From the NCBI GenBank assembly GCA_009784115.1, contig WRCH01000004.1:1-55110 (forward strand): 55,110 nt of DNA, read 5' to 3'. Numbering within the stretch: the stretch's first letter is position 1; each line of letters opens with the position of its first letter. This stretch comes from Chitinispirillia bacterium (lineage in GTDB: Bacteria; Fibrobacterota; Chitinivibrionia; Chitinivibrionales; Chitinispirillaceae). Shown here piece after piece: positions 8,061 to 16,681 of the stretch. The translations under genes were made by a program, and so were the position numbers. The notes under the pieces are model-generated. The model was not told where the DNA came from. It worked only from the letters and a program-made list of their open reading frames with translations, and searched no databases.

Positions 8061-9350
8061 TCAATTTGTAAACAAGACAATTTCCGACTGCTCTAATACA
8101 ATGTCGCCTTTGTTTTCGACAGGTACAGCTTTTTCATCGAAAAGTTTGTGTATGCGCTTAAAGTTTGCGAAATTAGAAGGAATTTCGTCTCTGTACACTG
8201 TGCGTTTGTTGTGCCAGTCTTTGTTGATGAGCACGCCCACGCGTTCCGAATTGTCATCGCTTCTTTTTTCAAGGAATAGAAGATCCCAGTCGTATCCGCT
8301 CATGGCGCTCCACTGACCCTCGTCGCAAAGTGTTTTTGAGCCGAGCTTTAAACCGTTTACATGGGCTATCCACGCGCTTAAATCCCAGCGCGGAGCGGCC
8401 ATGTCTGAGGGGCGGGTGGTTACAACATTTACCTGCTTGGTCGCGCCGTGCTCGTATCCCACGGGCATCAAAAGTCCTTTTGAAAAGATGGCCGACAACA
8501 AGTAACGGTTCTTCTGCATCTCAATAGTTCCGGGCTGATCCGCGGCGAGCCGTGTTGTATCGTGCGATTCGGGAAATGAGATGGATGGGGCGATGTGGCG
8601 GAAGCTGCTGTGCTGATCAAGGCACCAGGGGCCTTCAAAGTTCCACCATTTGCTTGAGTTGCACAGATAGTCAAAACCCGCGCCGTTGAGGTCTATTGTT
8701 TGTTCAACGGTGCAGCCAAGACTCTCGGCTATAAATATCGCGCACGGTTTACGTTTGCGGGCATTTTCGATGAGAGGAGCCCACATCATTTTTGGAATTT
8801 TATACGCCGCGTCACAGCGAAAGCCGTTTATTCCCATCTCCTGATAGAACGCGATCATATCGTCCCAATATTTTTTCATCCCCTCAAAATCGCTGTTGTG
8901 CTCGAACTCAATTTCGGAAAGGTCGCCCCACACCGTTACGTTTGATGGATTAGCGGGGTCGATTGCAAAGGGGTGTACGATCTGTCCGTTTCCATCGCGC
9001 TTGTACCATTTTGGGTGTTTTTTAATCAGGCCGCACTCATTGGCGGTGTGATTTATCACCAAGTCCATATAGATTTCGATATTACGGCTTTTGCACTCGC
9101 TTACAAAGTTTTTAAGAGGTGTAAAGTCGTCACTCTTTGCACCGGCTGGCAGAAACTGTGTGTTAAGTTTGTAATAATCTTTAACGGCGTACAAACTCTC
9201 CGAACCCCCAACCTCGTGGAATGGGTTTACAAATACGGAATTAAACTTCATTTTAGCGATTGAGTCAAGGTGTTTGCTCCAATCGTCAATTGTCTTAAAG
9301 AGACGCGGAAAGAGATTGTAAATCAATGGAGGTGTTTTTTTGTTTTGCAT
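8061..9350 (-). CDS. Alpha-amylase family protein (GH13)
   Basis: A 429-residue GH13 enzyme acting on alpha-1,4-glucans. All four conserved regions are present: I DLVINHTA (about 96-103), II GFRCDAAYK with nucleophile Asp180, III FIAESLG with acid/base Glu209, and IV SFPESHDTTR with Asp264. The N-terminus (LIYNLFPRLFKTIDDWSKHLD) and general layout recall the small GH13 enzymes related to GlgE and maltosyltransferases rather than secreted amylases. There is no signal peptide, so it should act inside the cell on glycogen or maltodextrin. Hydrolysis versus transfer cannot be decided from sequence. It is probably expressed with the GH5 gene below it and works in the same pool as MalQ and GlgP. 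Confidence 0.88.
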   Translation of the reverse strand: MQNKKTPPLIYNLFPRLFKTIDDWSKHLDSIAKMKFNSVFVNPFHEVGGSESLYAVKDYYKLNTQFLPAGAKSDDFTPLKNFVSECKSRNIEIYMDLVINHTANECGLIKKHPKWYKRDGNGQIVHPFAIDPANPSNVTVWGDLSEIEFEHNSDFEGMKKYWDDMIAFYQEMGINGFRCDAAYKIPKMMWAPLIENARKRKPCAIFIAESLGCTVEQTIDLNGAGFDYLCNSSKWWNFEGPWCLDQHSSFRHIAPSISFPESHDTTRLAADQPGTIEMQKNRYLLSAIFSKGLLMPVGYEHGATKQVNVVTTRPSDMAAPRWDLSAWIAHVNGLKLGSKTLCDEGQWSAMSGYDWDLLFLEKRSDDNSERVGVLINKDWHNKRTVYRDEIPSNFANFKRIHKLFDEKAVPVENKGDIVLEQSEIVLFTN

Positions 9351-9566
9351 TGGTGCTTCCCGTCCTTTTCATATTTTTTATTAAAGTTTGCTTTTAAAAC
9401 ATCAAAGCTGTTTTGTTTTTGCGAGTTTTTGGAAAGATATCTATATATTTTATATTAAATACTTAAATTTTTCCATAAAATTCTTTTTTACGGAGCTCAA
9501 CTCCGCGATTTTTTTCAAAACAGGTTCAGCAAAAAACATAAGCGGCCGCGCCGCAAAAAAATACTG

Positions 9567-9596
9567 TTGACAACACCCGTATCTATATATCATAAT
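9567..9596 (+). promoter_or_regulatory. Sigma-70-type promoter for the lipoprotein/OmpA operon
   Basis: A perfect -35 TTGACA (9567-9572) and a -10 CATAAT (9591-9596), 18 bp apart. The predicted start is near 9603, so the ~130-nt leader would contain repeat R3. The rest of the 386-bp gap (9351-9736) is AT-rich with short T-runs and holds no gene that I can support. Confidence 0.7.
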
Positions 9597-9600
9597 TATA

Positions 9601-9704
9601 TATTGGTGCGCGGCATAAATTGACACTGCACCGCACGCAACTGCACGTAGAGCCGTGAGGCTGCTTAGCGGCGCAGCGCCAATTTATGCCGTGATTCAGT
9701 ATAG
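9601..9704. repeat. R3 element, full-length copy with terminal inverted repeats
   Basis: About 104 bp whose ends are inverted copies: TATTGGTGCG then CGGCATAAATTG on the left, and CAATTTATGCCGTGATTCAG followed by TATA on the right. The interior (ACTGCACCGCACGCAACTGC, then CCGTGAGGCTGCTTAGCGGC) matches the copy at 23975-24069 in reverse. It has no coding capacity. It lies in the presumed 5' leader of the lipoprotein gene and could fold strongly in that mRNA. Confidence 0.75.
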
Positions 9705-9736
9705 TAGTTTTTCAATTTTCAACAAAGGGGTTTTAA

Positions 9737-10132
9737 ATGCCAAAACGTATGTTTACGCTGCCGGCGCTTTGTGCGCTGTGCTTCGTATTCGCTGTTTCAT
9801 GCGGCTCCTCCTTCCGCCACATTCAGGTGCGGACGGTATCGGAGGCCGAACAGCTTCAAGCGGAAGCCGCAGCGAAGAATCTTCAAGGTGAAGAGATCAA
9901 ACGCGCCGACGGTTTCTTAGCTCGGGCGAAAACAACCAAATCACAACAGGAATCTGCAGAACTTGCCGATCAAGCCTCCGCGTGGTACAGAGTTGCGCTG
10001 GCGCGCCAATCCGTTGAGGAGAGCGCTAACGCTCTTAAGCGGGCCGAAGCGGCGCTTAGAGCAAGCAAGGAACAGGTGAACAGGTATCAGGATATTTTTT
10101 CAGGGATAAACACCAGTGCGGGAGGACAGTAA
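9737..10132 (+). CDS. DUF4398-type lipoprotein
   Basis: A 131-residue precursor with a lipoprotein signal peptide: basic MPKRM, a hydrophobic stretch, and a lipobox ending AVSC at about residue 22. The mature part is helical and charged (AEQLQAEAAAKNLQGEEIKRADGFLARA, SAELADQASAWYRVALARQ), which fits the DUF4398 family often paired with OmpA proteins. It is expected to sit in the outer or inner membrane facing the periplasm and perhaps help the OmpA partner link to peptidoglycan. ATG is preceded by AAAGGGGTTTTAA. The next gene's start codon is 1 bp after its stop, so the two form an operon from the promoter at 9567. Confidence 0.8.
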   Translation: MPKRMFTLPALCALCFVFAVSCGSSFRHIQVRTVSEAEQLQAEAAAKNLQGEEIKRADGFLARAKTTKSQQESAELADQASAWYRVALARQSVEESANALKRAEAALRASKEQVNRYQDIFSGINTSAGGQ

Positions 10133-10133
10133 T

Positions 10134-11249
10134 ATGAACAGAATTATCGCAACCGCATTGACAGCTCTTCTGTGCGTATCCGGTATGGCCGCGGCGCATG
10201 AGAGAATCGGCGCCAGCGGCAGAGCCCCAACACGCGTTGACCTTAATCAATCGGAAGGCCGAAGCGCATCCAGCAAAGGCAAAGTAAACAAAAAAGTCAA
10301 CGATCTTAAAGAGCTTGAGAAGAAATTAGACGAAGAGTTCGAATTACTGAAAAAAGAGGGCGTCGCGTCGGCTACTCCGATGTACGCTGAAGCCAAGGGG
10401 CGGATTAAATCGGCAATCTTTATTGCACAGCCCAATCCGGGTACTAAAGAGGCCGCACTCGCATTCTCCGCTTGCTCCGCGCACGTTGCCGCGGTGTTGC
10501 TGCAGTTTGAGCGTGAGATGAATCTTGTTAAGGCGCGTAAAAAAGCCGCGGAGCGTGACTCTCTGCTTACCGTGCTGCATGGTCTGCATGAAGCGATCAG
10601 CCGTATAGAGGGCGGACGCGCGTATCGGTTGTCGCAGGAACTTGAAGCGACAAGAGGCAAGGCCGCGGGTCTGCAGAGCGACCTTGAGGCAACAAGCCGC
10701 CAAGCCGCGGATCTTCAGGCCGATCTCCAAGCCACACAAGCCGACCTTGACGCCGCTCAGGCCAATCTCGCCGCAGAACGCGAACGTTTAAGGCAGGTGA
10801 TGGAAGACGCGCAGAAACGTCTCAGAGAGCTTCAGAGCGATCTGATCAACGTAAGCAGAGATGCCCGCGGTACGATCATCTCCATGTCCGACATTCTTTT
10901 TGAAACCGGCAGAGCGAACCTGACTGCGAATTTGCAGACCAATCTGGCACGAATTGCGGGTATCCTTATGGTTTACAAGGAGCCTAATATCTTGGTTGAG
11001 GGTCATACCGACAACGTTGGTTCACGGGAACTCAATCAGAAACTATCCGAAGACCGCGCCACGAACGTGATGAACTTTTTGGGTGCAAATGGGGTGGGCG
11101 CTGAACGTATGACTGCGATCGGCAGCGCTTTCGATAAGCCGGTTGCCGATAACTCCACACCTGAGGGCCGTGCAAAGAACCGCAGAGTAGATCTGATCAT
11201 TATGGAAGAAGAGCTTGACTATGGTCAGAATGAAAGCGCTGCAGAGTAG
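10134..11249 (+). CDS. OmpA-family protein with periplasmic coiled coil
   Basis: A 371-residue exported protein. It has a signal peptide (NRIIATALTALLCVSGMAAA), a helical middle region and a heptad-rich coiled coil (about 165-245: SQELEATRGKAAGLQSDLEA and following repeats). The C-terminal OmpA domain is clear: DILFETGRANLT, ILVEGHTDNVGS, LSEDRATNVMNFL and GRAKNRRVDLII. That domain binds diaminopimelate in peptidoglycan, the conserved Asp and Arg being in HTDN and NRRVDL. No beta-barrel is present, so it is a Pal-like tether with a long stalk. I chose ATG at 10134 because GGAGGACAGTAAT precedes it; the frame opens 18 bases earlier. A terminator follows at 11300. Confidence 0.88.
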   Translation: MNRIIATALTALLCVSGMAAAHERIGASGRAPTRVDLNQSEGRSASSKGKVNKKVNDLKELEKKLDEEFELLKKEGVASATPMYAEAKGRIKSAIFIAQPNPGTKEAALAFSACSAHVAAVLLQFEREMNLVKARKKAAERDSLLTVLHGLHEAISRIEGGRAYRLSQELEATRGKAAGLQSDLEATSRQAADLQADLQATQADLDAAQANLAAERERLRQVMEDAQKRLRELQSDLINVSRDARGTIISMSDILFETGRANLTANLQTNLARIAGILMVYKEPNILVEGHTDNVGSRELNQKLSEDRATNVMNFLGANGVGAERMTAIGSAFDKPVADNSTPEGRAKNRRVDLIIMEEELDYGQNESAAE

Positions 11250-11266
11250 CAGTTTTTGTTAAACGC

Positions 11267-11286
11267 ATGCCGTGAATTCGGTATAG
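11267..11286. repeat. Solo R3 end
   Basis: ATGCCGTGAATTCGGTATAG closely matches the right terminus of the R3 element at 9601-9704 (ATGCCGTGATTCAGTATAG). No second end is visible nearby. It is probably a remnant. Confidence 0.45.
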
Positions 11287-11299
11287 AAGTAATTGTAAT

Positions 11300-11336
11300 G
11301 GGCAACCGTAAATAATGCGGATGCCCTTTTTATTTT
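11300..11336 (+). terminator. Rho-independent terminator of the OmpA operon
   Basis: GGGCAACCG and CGGATGCCC pair as a 9-bp stem with one mismatch around a 9-base loop, followed directly by TTTTTATTTT. It lies 50 bp after the OmpA stop and 8 bp before the end of the convergent CotH gene. Confidence 0.75.
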
Positions 11337-11344
11337 GAGCAGTA

Positions 11345-12952
11345 TCACCGCACCGGAACGCGTAAAACCTGTTTTTTATTGTCAACGGTAATATTTACAA
11401 CGTACATTCCTTTCGGCAGATTTTCAAGAGTTATCGTATGGTTTCCTCTTGTAAAATTTTGTTTGCGGACTACACTGCCGTTGAGGTTGATGACTTTTAT
11501 TGACGCGCTGTTTGACGCGTTTATCTTGAAGCCGTTTTTAACTGCGGCCAGGCTTTTACCGGGTTTTACCGGCTGGGCGGCGTAAGCTATGGAGGTTGGG
11601 TTTTGGTTTATGTCTCTTGTTGTGTCGATGTTCATTGCGTTTATCTGCTGACCAAAGAACGTCATGCGCTGTCCCCACCAAGTTTTAAGATCGTTAACAT
11701 GAGCCCTGTATGTCTGCTCGCTGTTGGGACGGGCACGAACCTCGTTGGGACCGCCGGTATAGGCGGCAAAATTAGCCTGAACTCTGCTTGACAATGTATT
11801 TGCTATGGAGTCCAAAAAGGCGGGCATGGCATTAAAGGTAAGCTGATGTCTGTCCCAATTTTTTTTGAATTTGGCCAAAAATACAGGGTCTTCCCAAAGC
11901 CGTTGGTAAAACGGGTGCCTGGGTCTTATGGGTTCCTGATAAGTTACATAATGTCTCGGCCAAGTATTACTCATAGGACCGCCCGAACCCGGATCAACCA
12001 ATCCCGCGGCGAGATCAAAATCCCAAAGAGGCCCGGCATGAATTCTTCTGCCGGCATCCTTATACGCGTAGTTTGAGCCTGGCTGCCCAAACTGCTCTGA
12101 CCTTTGTACCTTGCTGTTGAAGTCAAAGTTATCAATAAGCTGCTGAATCAGCACGTATTTTGCCCAGCTTTCAAGGTCTATCAAATCGCGGTATCCATTT
12201 TCCGGAAATCTGCTGTCTGCCATAGCTGTGAACAGCGCGTTTACCTGAGTCTGAACAAAACTGACAAGCGGATTACTGATATTGAAGTTGTTCTCAACCT
12301 CAGGATCTCTTACGCGCGCAGGCATGCTAATATTGCCTCCGGTCGTAGTGAATGTAATATGGTGCGATTCGGGAGTGTGATAATCAAATTCAACAAGCCA
12401 TCCCGCATTTTTGTCTACATCCACACGCCCGGGATTAACCTGTACTTGCTCCGTAAACAGATAAATTCCCATATATGTGTTGTTTATGTATACGTCTACA
12501 TGTCTCCATGAATTTGTGAATTCGAGTCCCAGCCGTTTGCCGAGTTCAAGAGCCATTGCGTTGAGCGAAAGAGTATAGTCATAGTAGTCGGCGAGCAAAA
12601 CCCAGCTTCTGGCAGATTCCAAGCCAAAGAGGCTTTGCCTGTTTTGAAACTTAAGCCTGTAAGGTTTCTTATTCGCGCCGGCAGTAGAGTTTCCGCGTAC
12701 ACGAACAGAATCTTGCAGGTTGCTTATTGTTAAATTATTACGGGAGTTGCCGGGATCTGTTATCTGAAAATTCGTGATACGAACGTAGTTGTTAGACGTG
12801 GTTCCCATACACATCCCCATAAATTGCATCCCGGTACACGTTTGATCAACCGCTTGATTATTTTGGGTAGTAATCCTAATGGTTGGTATTTGCGCAGATA
12901 CAGCAAAAACAGAGCAGACAACAAACATAAAAGCTGATTTCAATACTTTCAT
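11345..12952 (-). CDS. Secreted CotH-like protein with C-terminal sorting domain
   Basis: A 535-residue secreted protein. The signal peptide is MKVLKSAFMFVVCSVFAVSA. Residues about 50-400 form a CotH-type domain: VRVRGNST, KPYRLKF, SWVLLADYYDYTLSLNAMALELG, VYINNTYMGIYLFTEQV, and WDFDLAAG near residue 305. CotH proteins are atypical kinase folds first known from spore coats and found in bacteria next to polysaccharide systems. The final ~70 residues (KSLAAVKNGFKINASNSASI, ending VVNITVDNKKQVLRVPVR) form a beta-sandwich of the Por/T9SS sorting type used in Fibrobacter-like bacteria. It is therefore expected on the cell surface, but the substrate is unknown. AAGGGATATATT precedes ATG. Confidence 0.82.
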   Translation of the reverse strand: MKVLKSAFMFVVCSVFAVSAQIPTIRITTQNNQAVDQTCTGMQFMGMCMGTTSNNYVRITNFQITDPGNSRNNLTISNLQDSVRVRGNSTAGANKKPYRLKFQNRQSLFGLESARSWVLLADYYDYTLSLNAMALELGKRLGLEFTNSWRHVDVYINNTYMGIYLFTEQVQVNPGRVDVDKNAGWLVEFDYHTPESHHITFTTTGGNISMPARVRDPEVENNFNISNPLVSFVQTQVNALFTAMADSRFPENGYRDLIDLESWAKYVLIQQLIDNFDFNSKVQRSEQFGQPGSNYAYKDAGRRIHAGPLWDFDLAAGLVDPGSGGPMSNTWPRHYVTYQEPIRPRHPFYQRLWEDPVFLAKFKKNWDRHQLTFNAMPAFLDSIANTLSSRVQANFAAYTGGPNEVRARPNSEQTYRAHVNDLKTWWGQRMTFFGQQINAMNIDTTRDINQNPTSIAYAAQPVKPGKSLAAVKNGFKINASNSASIKVINLNGSVVRKQNFTRGNHTITLENLPKGMYVVNITVDNKKQVLRVPVR

Positions 12953-13161
12953 AATATATCCCTTGCAAGTAAGGATTTTTGATTAATTTTAGCGGGGTGA
13001 CTGATTGCCTTGATATTTTTAATATATAGTATTGATGCGGCATTTGCAAATAAAATGTTAAATATGTGTAAAGTTTGTGTTAAGCTCGAAAATCTCTCCT
13101 CGCGGAGAAAACAGCTGTAAATGTAAATTAATAAATAGCAGAAATAGACAATCAGGTTATC

Positions 13162-16100
13162 TTATGATTGATACAAGGCCGCTTTCTCCAATATCGCCGC
13201 CGCTTCAAGCGCTCGCTCCCGCACAGCTTCTGATATGAGATTTGTACGCAGCTGCACCTGAACATCATATAATACTTCAAATTGATATTGCGTATTTTCA
13301 AAGATGCGCCTGATACGCTCTTTTGCGGACTCCTGATCACCGTCAATATAGAGACTTAGAGCGCCGTCTTTACTAATGGCAACTCTTGCGCAGCCTGAAA
13401 GCTGTCCTAAAATTTTTACTTTCATGAGCAGGATAAGCGCTTTTGTGCTTTCCGGCAGCGGGCCGAAGCGGTCGGACAGACTGCGCTCAGTTTCCGCAAG
13501 TTCGTCTGCTGATTTTAGTGAGGAGATCTCCTGATAGATAGAGATTCGCGTAGTTCCATCTGCGATATAATCTGTTGGGATATAGGCTTGCAGGGAGATT
13601 TCAAGGCGTGTTTCCGGCACTTTTTGAACGCTTTCGATACCGCCCTTTAATTCGTCAACCGCTTCCTGTAAAAGTTTACAATAAAGATCAAAGCCTACCG
13701 CCGCGATAAATCCGTGCTGACGGTTGCCGAGGATGTTGCCCGCTCCGCGAATTTCAAGATCACGCATTGCTATTTGGAAACCGCTGCCAAGGTCTGTATA
13801 CTGTTCAAGCGCCTTTAGCCGTTTTAAGGAGTCTTCGCTGACCTGTTTAAACGGCGGGGTGAGGAAATAGGCGTAAGCCTGTTCAGATGAGCGCCCTACA
13901 CGGCCTCTTAGCTGATAGAGCTGAGATAAACCTAACGTGTCTGCGCGGTTCACTATTATTGTGTTGACGTTTGGGATATCAAGTCCGTTTTCGATGATGA
14001 CCGTTGAAAGCAGTATGTCGTAGCGTCCGGCTATGAACTCTTTCATTATGAGCTCAAGCTCGTCTTCGTTCATCTGCCCGTGGGCGCTTATGGATTTGCC
14101 TTTTGGGACAAGGGTTTCCAATTTATCTTGAAGCTGAGGAATATTTTTGATGCGGTTATTTACAAAATAGACTTGTCCGCCCCGCTCAAGTTCATTTTCG
14201 ATTGCATTTTTTACAAGTTCGTCATGGTATTCGGCGACCCTTGTTTCAATAGGCAGACGGTTTCTTGGAGGTGTGTTTATGGTTGACAAATCGCGGGCGC
14301 CGATTAGTGACATATGTAAAGTTCGCGGAATAGGCGTTGCAGTCATCGACAGTACGTCAACTTGGGATCGTAAGTGCTTCAATGCTTCTTTATGTTTGAC
14401 TCCAAAACGCTGCTCTTCGTCAATAATTAAAAGTCCCAGATTTTTAAATTTTATATCGGCGCTTAAAATTCTGTGGGTACCGATTAAGATATCAATATCA
14501 CCGCCGGCAAGTTTCTCCAAAGTAATTTTTTGCTCTTTGGCTTTTTGAAAGCGGCTCATGGCGCCTATACGTACGGGAAAATTTGCCATGCGTTCACAAA
14601 AAGTAGAAAAATGCTGAGCGGCAAGAATTGTTGTCGGCGCGAGAATCGCTACTTGATACCCCGACATTACCGCCTTAAAAGCGGCGCGCATTGCTACTTC
14701 CGTTTTGCCAAAACCAACATCGCCGCAAACTAATCGATCCATCGGTTTGATAGATTCCATGTCGCTTTTCACATCTTTAATTGCAAGCAGCTGATCGGGC
14801 GTCTCTTCGTAGATAAAAGAGTCTTCAAACTCTTTTTGCCAAACGTTGTCGAGTGCGAATTTAATCCCTTCCAAATGCTGACGCCGCGCGTAAAGCTCAA
14901 TGAGCTCCTGCGCCATTTCGCGCAGACTCTCTCTTGTACGCGTCTTTAATTTATCCCAAGAAGCTGTCCCGAGTTTTGAGAGCGGCGGCGCAACTCCCTC
15001 CTTGCCTACGTATTTTTGCACCTTGTAAAAATCTTCAACGGGAACGTAAACTTTCGCGTGATCGGCGTAGATGATGACCATGCAGTCTGAAACGGTATCG
15101 CCGGTTGTAATGCGCTCAATGCCTATAAATTTACCGATCCCGTGATCTTCATGTACGATGGTGTCTTGGGGCGCAAGTTGATCAAAACCGGTGAGCGGAA
15201 TGCCGGATTTTTGCTTACGGGTTTTTACGGGACGGTAAACGCGGTCAAAAAGCTGCTCTTCGGTGTAAATTAAGAGTTTTAGATCATTACAGATAAAACC
15301 ATGGTGAAGCGTGCCGGTATAAATCTCTACAAAAGGCGCGGCGTCTCCAAGAAGCTCATTCATCCGCTCAACATGACCTATATTTGGGGACACAATAATA
15401 CAGCGAAATCCATCCTCATTATGAGTGCTTAGATTCTGAACGATAGAATCCACCTCTTTTTGCAGGGGTGGCTGAGGCGCAAATGAAACAGAAAATGTTT
15501 CTGTATCTTCGGGAAAATCAAGAGTTTCTATATAAATATTATTGTAGAAAGATAACTCTTCTGTTATTTGATGATCTCTAAAAAGGAGCATATCCGGCGG
15601 AGAAACAAGAGGCGCGAAGAGTTCGGGAACCCGTTCAAGGTGGCGGCTGTAATTTTGCCGAGCTTCATCTAACCGTCGTTCGACAGGTACCATATCGTCC
15701 CAAATAATGGTAGTATTTGAGGGAAGGTAGTCCAAAATTGAGGTCGTTTCGACGTCAAACCAGTGTAAAAACCACTCGATACCCTCTAAATCGCCAACTG
15801 TTTTCCACTGATGTTCGAGTTTGTGTACGGAATTTGTGTCGATACTGTTTTTTTTGCAGTAATTCGCCATATTTTCAAGCGCAAGCTCAATTTGTTCATC
15901 AGAAAAGCAAAACTCACGCATCGGCATGATTTCTATAGACTTATGTGTATTTAAACTCTTTTGATTGAAAACATCAAAACTGCGGATAGAATCTACCGTA
16001 TCTCCCCAAAATTCAATGCGATACGGATTTTCCGCCAAAAAAGGGTATACGTCTAAAATCCCGCCCCGTATAGAGAACGCGCCAAGATTGGTAGTTTGAT

Positions 16101-16611
16101 TTTCCCGCATAAACCCGCTGTCTGTGAGCCACTGCGCAAGTTTTTCAATCGGCGCTTCATCGCCGGCTTCAAGATGGATAATTGAGTTAAACAGCGCGCG
16201 TCCGGGTGTAAGTCTTTGCAGAAGCACAGTATAAGGGGCTATTATAAGCTGACGTTTTCCGCCGAGAAGTCCTGAGAGTACGCCGAAACGCGCTTCTACA
16301 TTTGGGCCGAAGGGAGATTTCATGTTGTAGGGGACAGCATCACGCGAGGGGAGATGCGCCGCCGCTTCATCATCCCCAAGAATAGCCCTGCACTCATCGC
16401 AGAGCATCTCCGCGCGCTTGCTGTTTTCAACAAGCACTAATACGGTGGATTCAGCACGGCGATATAGATCAACGGCTAAAAAAGCGTCGCTTGAACCCGC
16501 CATCCCTTTAAAAAGAGCGTTTTTAGGGCTCAATTCGCGGTAGCGCGAAACCTGGGGGAAAGTGATCTGCGATAGAGAATCAGACAGCTTGGTTGTTTTT
16601 AGCATTAGCAT
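13162..16611 (-). CDS. mfd: Transcription-repair coupling factor
   Basis: Mfd pushes stalled RNA polymerase off DNA lesions and recruits UvrA. The 1149 residues match the normal length. In order: a UvrB-like N-terminal module (FKGMAGSSDAFLA), the RNA polymerase-interacting domain (PQDTIVHEDHGIGKFIGIER), helicase motif I GDVGFGKTEVAM, motif II LLIIDEEQRFG, motif III SMTATPIPRTL, motif VI QLYQLRGRVGRSS, and the TRG region after it. The C-terminal TRCF domain has VPETRLEISLQAYIPTDYI. The start is not firmly fixed: ATG CTA ATG offers two choices two codons apart, with no clear ribosome binding site. It is separated from the downstream CotH gene by about 210 bp without visible genes. Confidence 0.97.
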   Translation of the reverse strand: MLMLKTTKLSDSLSQITFPQVSRYRELSPKNALFKGMAGSSDAFLAVDLYRRAESTVLVLVENSKRAEMLCDECRAILGDDEAAAHLPSRDAVPYNMKSPFGPNVEARFGVLSGLLGGKRQLIIAPYTVLLQRLTPGRALFNSIIHLEAGDEAPIEKLAQWLTDSGFMRENQTTNLGAFSIRGGILDVYPFLAENPYRIEFWGDTVDSIRSFDVFNQKSLNTHKSIEIMPMREFCFSDEQIELALENMANYCKKNSIDTNSVHKLEHQWKTVGDLEGIEWFLHWFDVETTSILDYLPSNTTIIWDDMVPVERRLDEARQNYSRHLERVPELFAPLVSPPDMLLFRDHQITEELSFYNNIYIETLDFPEDTETFSVSFAPQPPLQKEVDSIVQNLSTHNEDGFRCIIVSPNIGHVERMNELLGDAAPFVEIYTGTLHHGFICNDLKLLIYTEEQLFDRVYRPVKTRKQKSGIPLTGFDQLAPQDTIVHEDHGIGKFIGIERITTGDTVSDCMVIIYADHAKVYVPVEDFYKVQKYVGKEGVAPPLSKLGTASWDKLKTRTRESLREMAQELIELYARRQHLEGIKFALDNVWQKEFEDSFIYEETPDQLLAIKDVKSDMESIKPMDRLVCGDVGFGKTEVAMRAAFKAVMSGYQVAILAPTTILAAQHFSTFCERMANFPVRIGAMSRFQKAKEQKITLEKLAGGDIDILIGTHRILSADIKFKNLGLLIIDEEQRFGVKHKEALKHLRSQVDVLSMTATPIPRTLHMSLIGARDLSTINTPPRNRLPIETRVAEYHDELVKNAIENELERGGQVYFVNNRIKNIPQLQDKLETLVPKGKSISAHGQMNEDELELIMKEFIAGRYDILLSTVIIENGLDIPNVNTIIVNRADTLGLSQLYQLRGRVGRSSEQAYAYFLTPPFKQVSEDSLKRLKALEQYTDLGSGFQIAMRDLEIRGAGNILGNRQHGFIAAVGFDLYCKLLQEAVDELKGGIESVQKVPETRLEISLQAYIPTDYIADGTTRISIYQEISSLKSADELAETERSLSDRFGPLPESTKALILLMKVKILGQLSGCARVAISKDGALSLYIDGDQESAKERIRRIFENTQYQFEVLYDVQVQLRTNLISEAVRERALEAAAILEKAALYQS

Positions 16612-16681
16612 CTAAAGTATAATCAAATCTCATGCAAAAATCAACAAGGATTTGAAAAATCGGCGAGCACGGGAGCTCAGC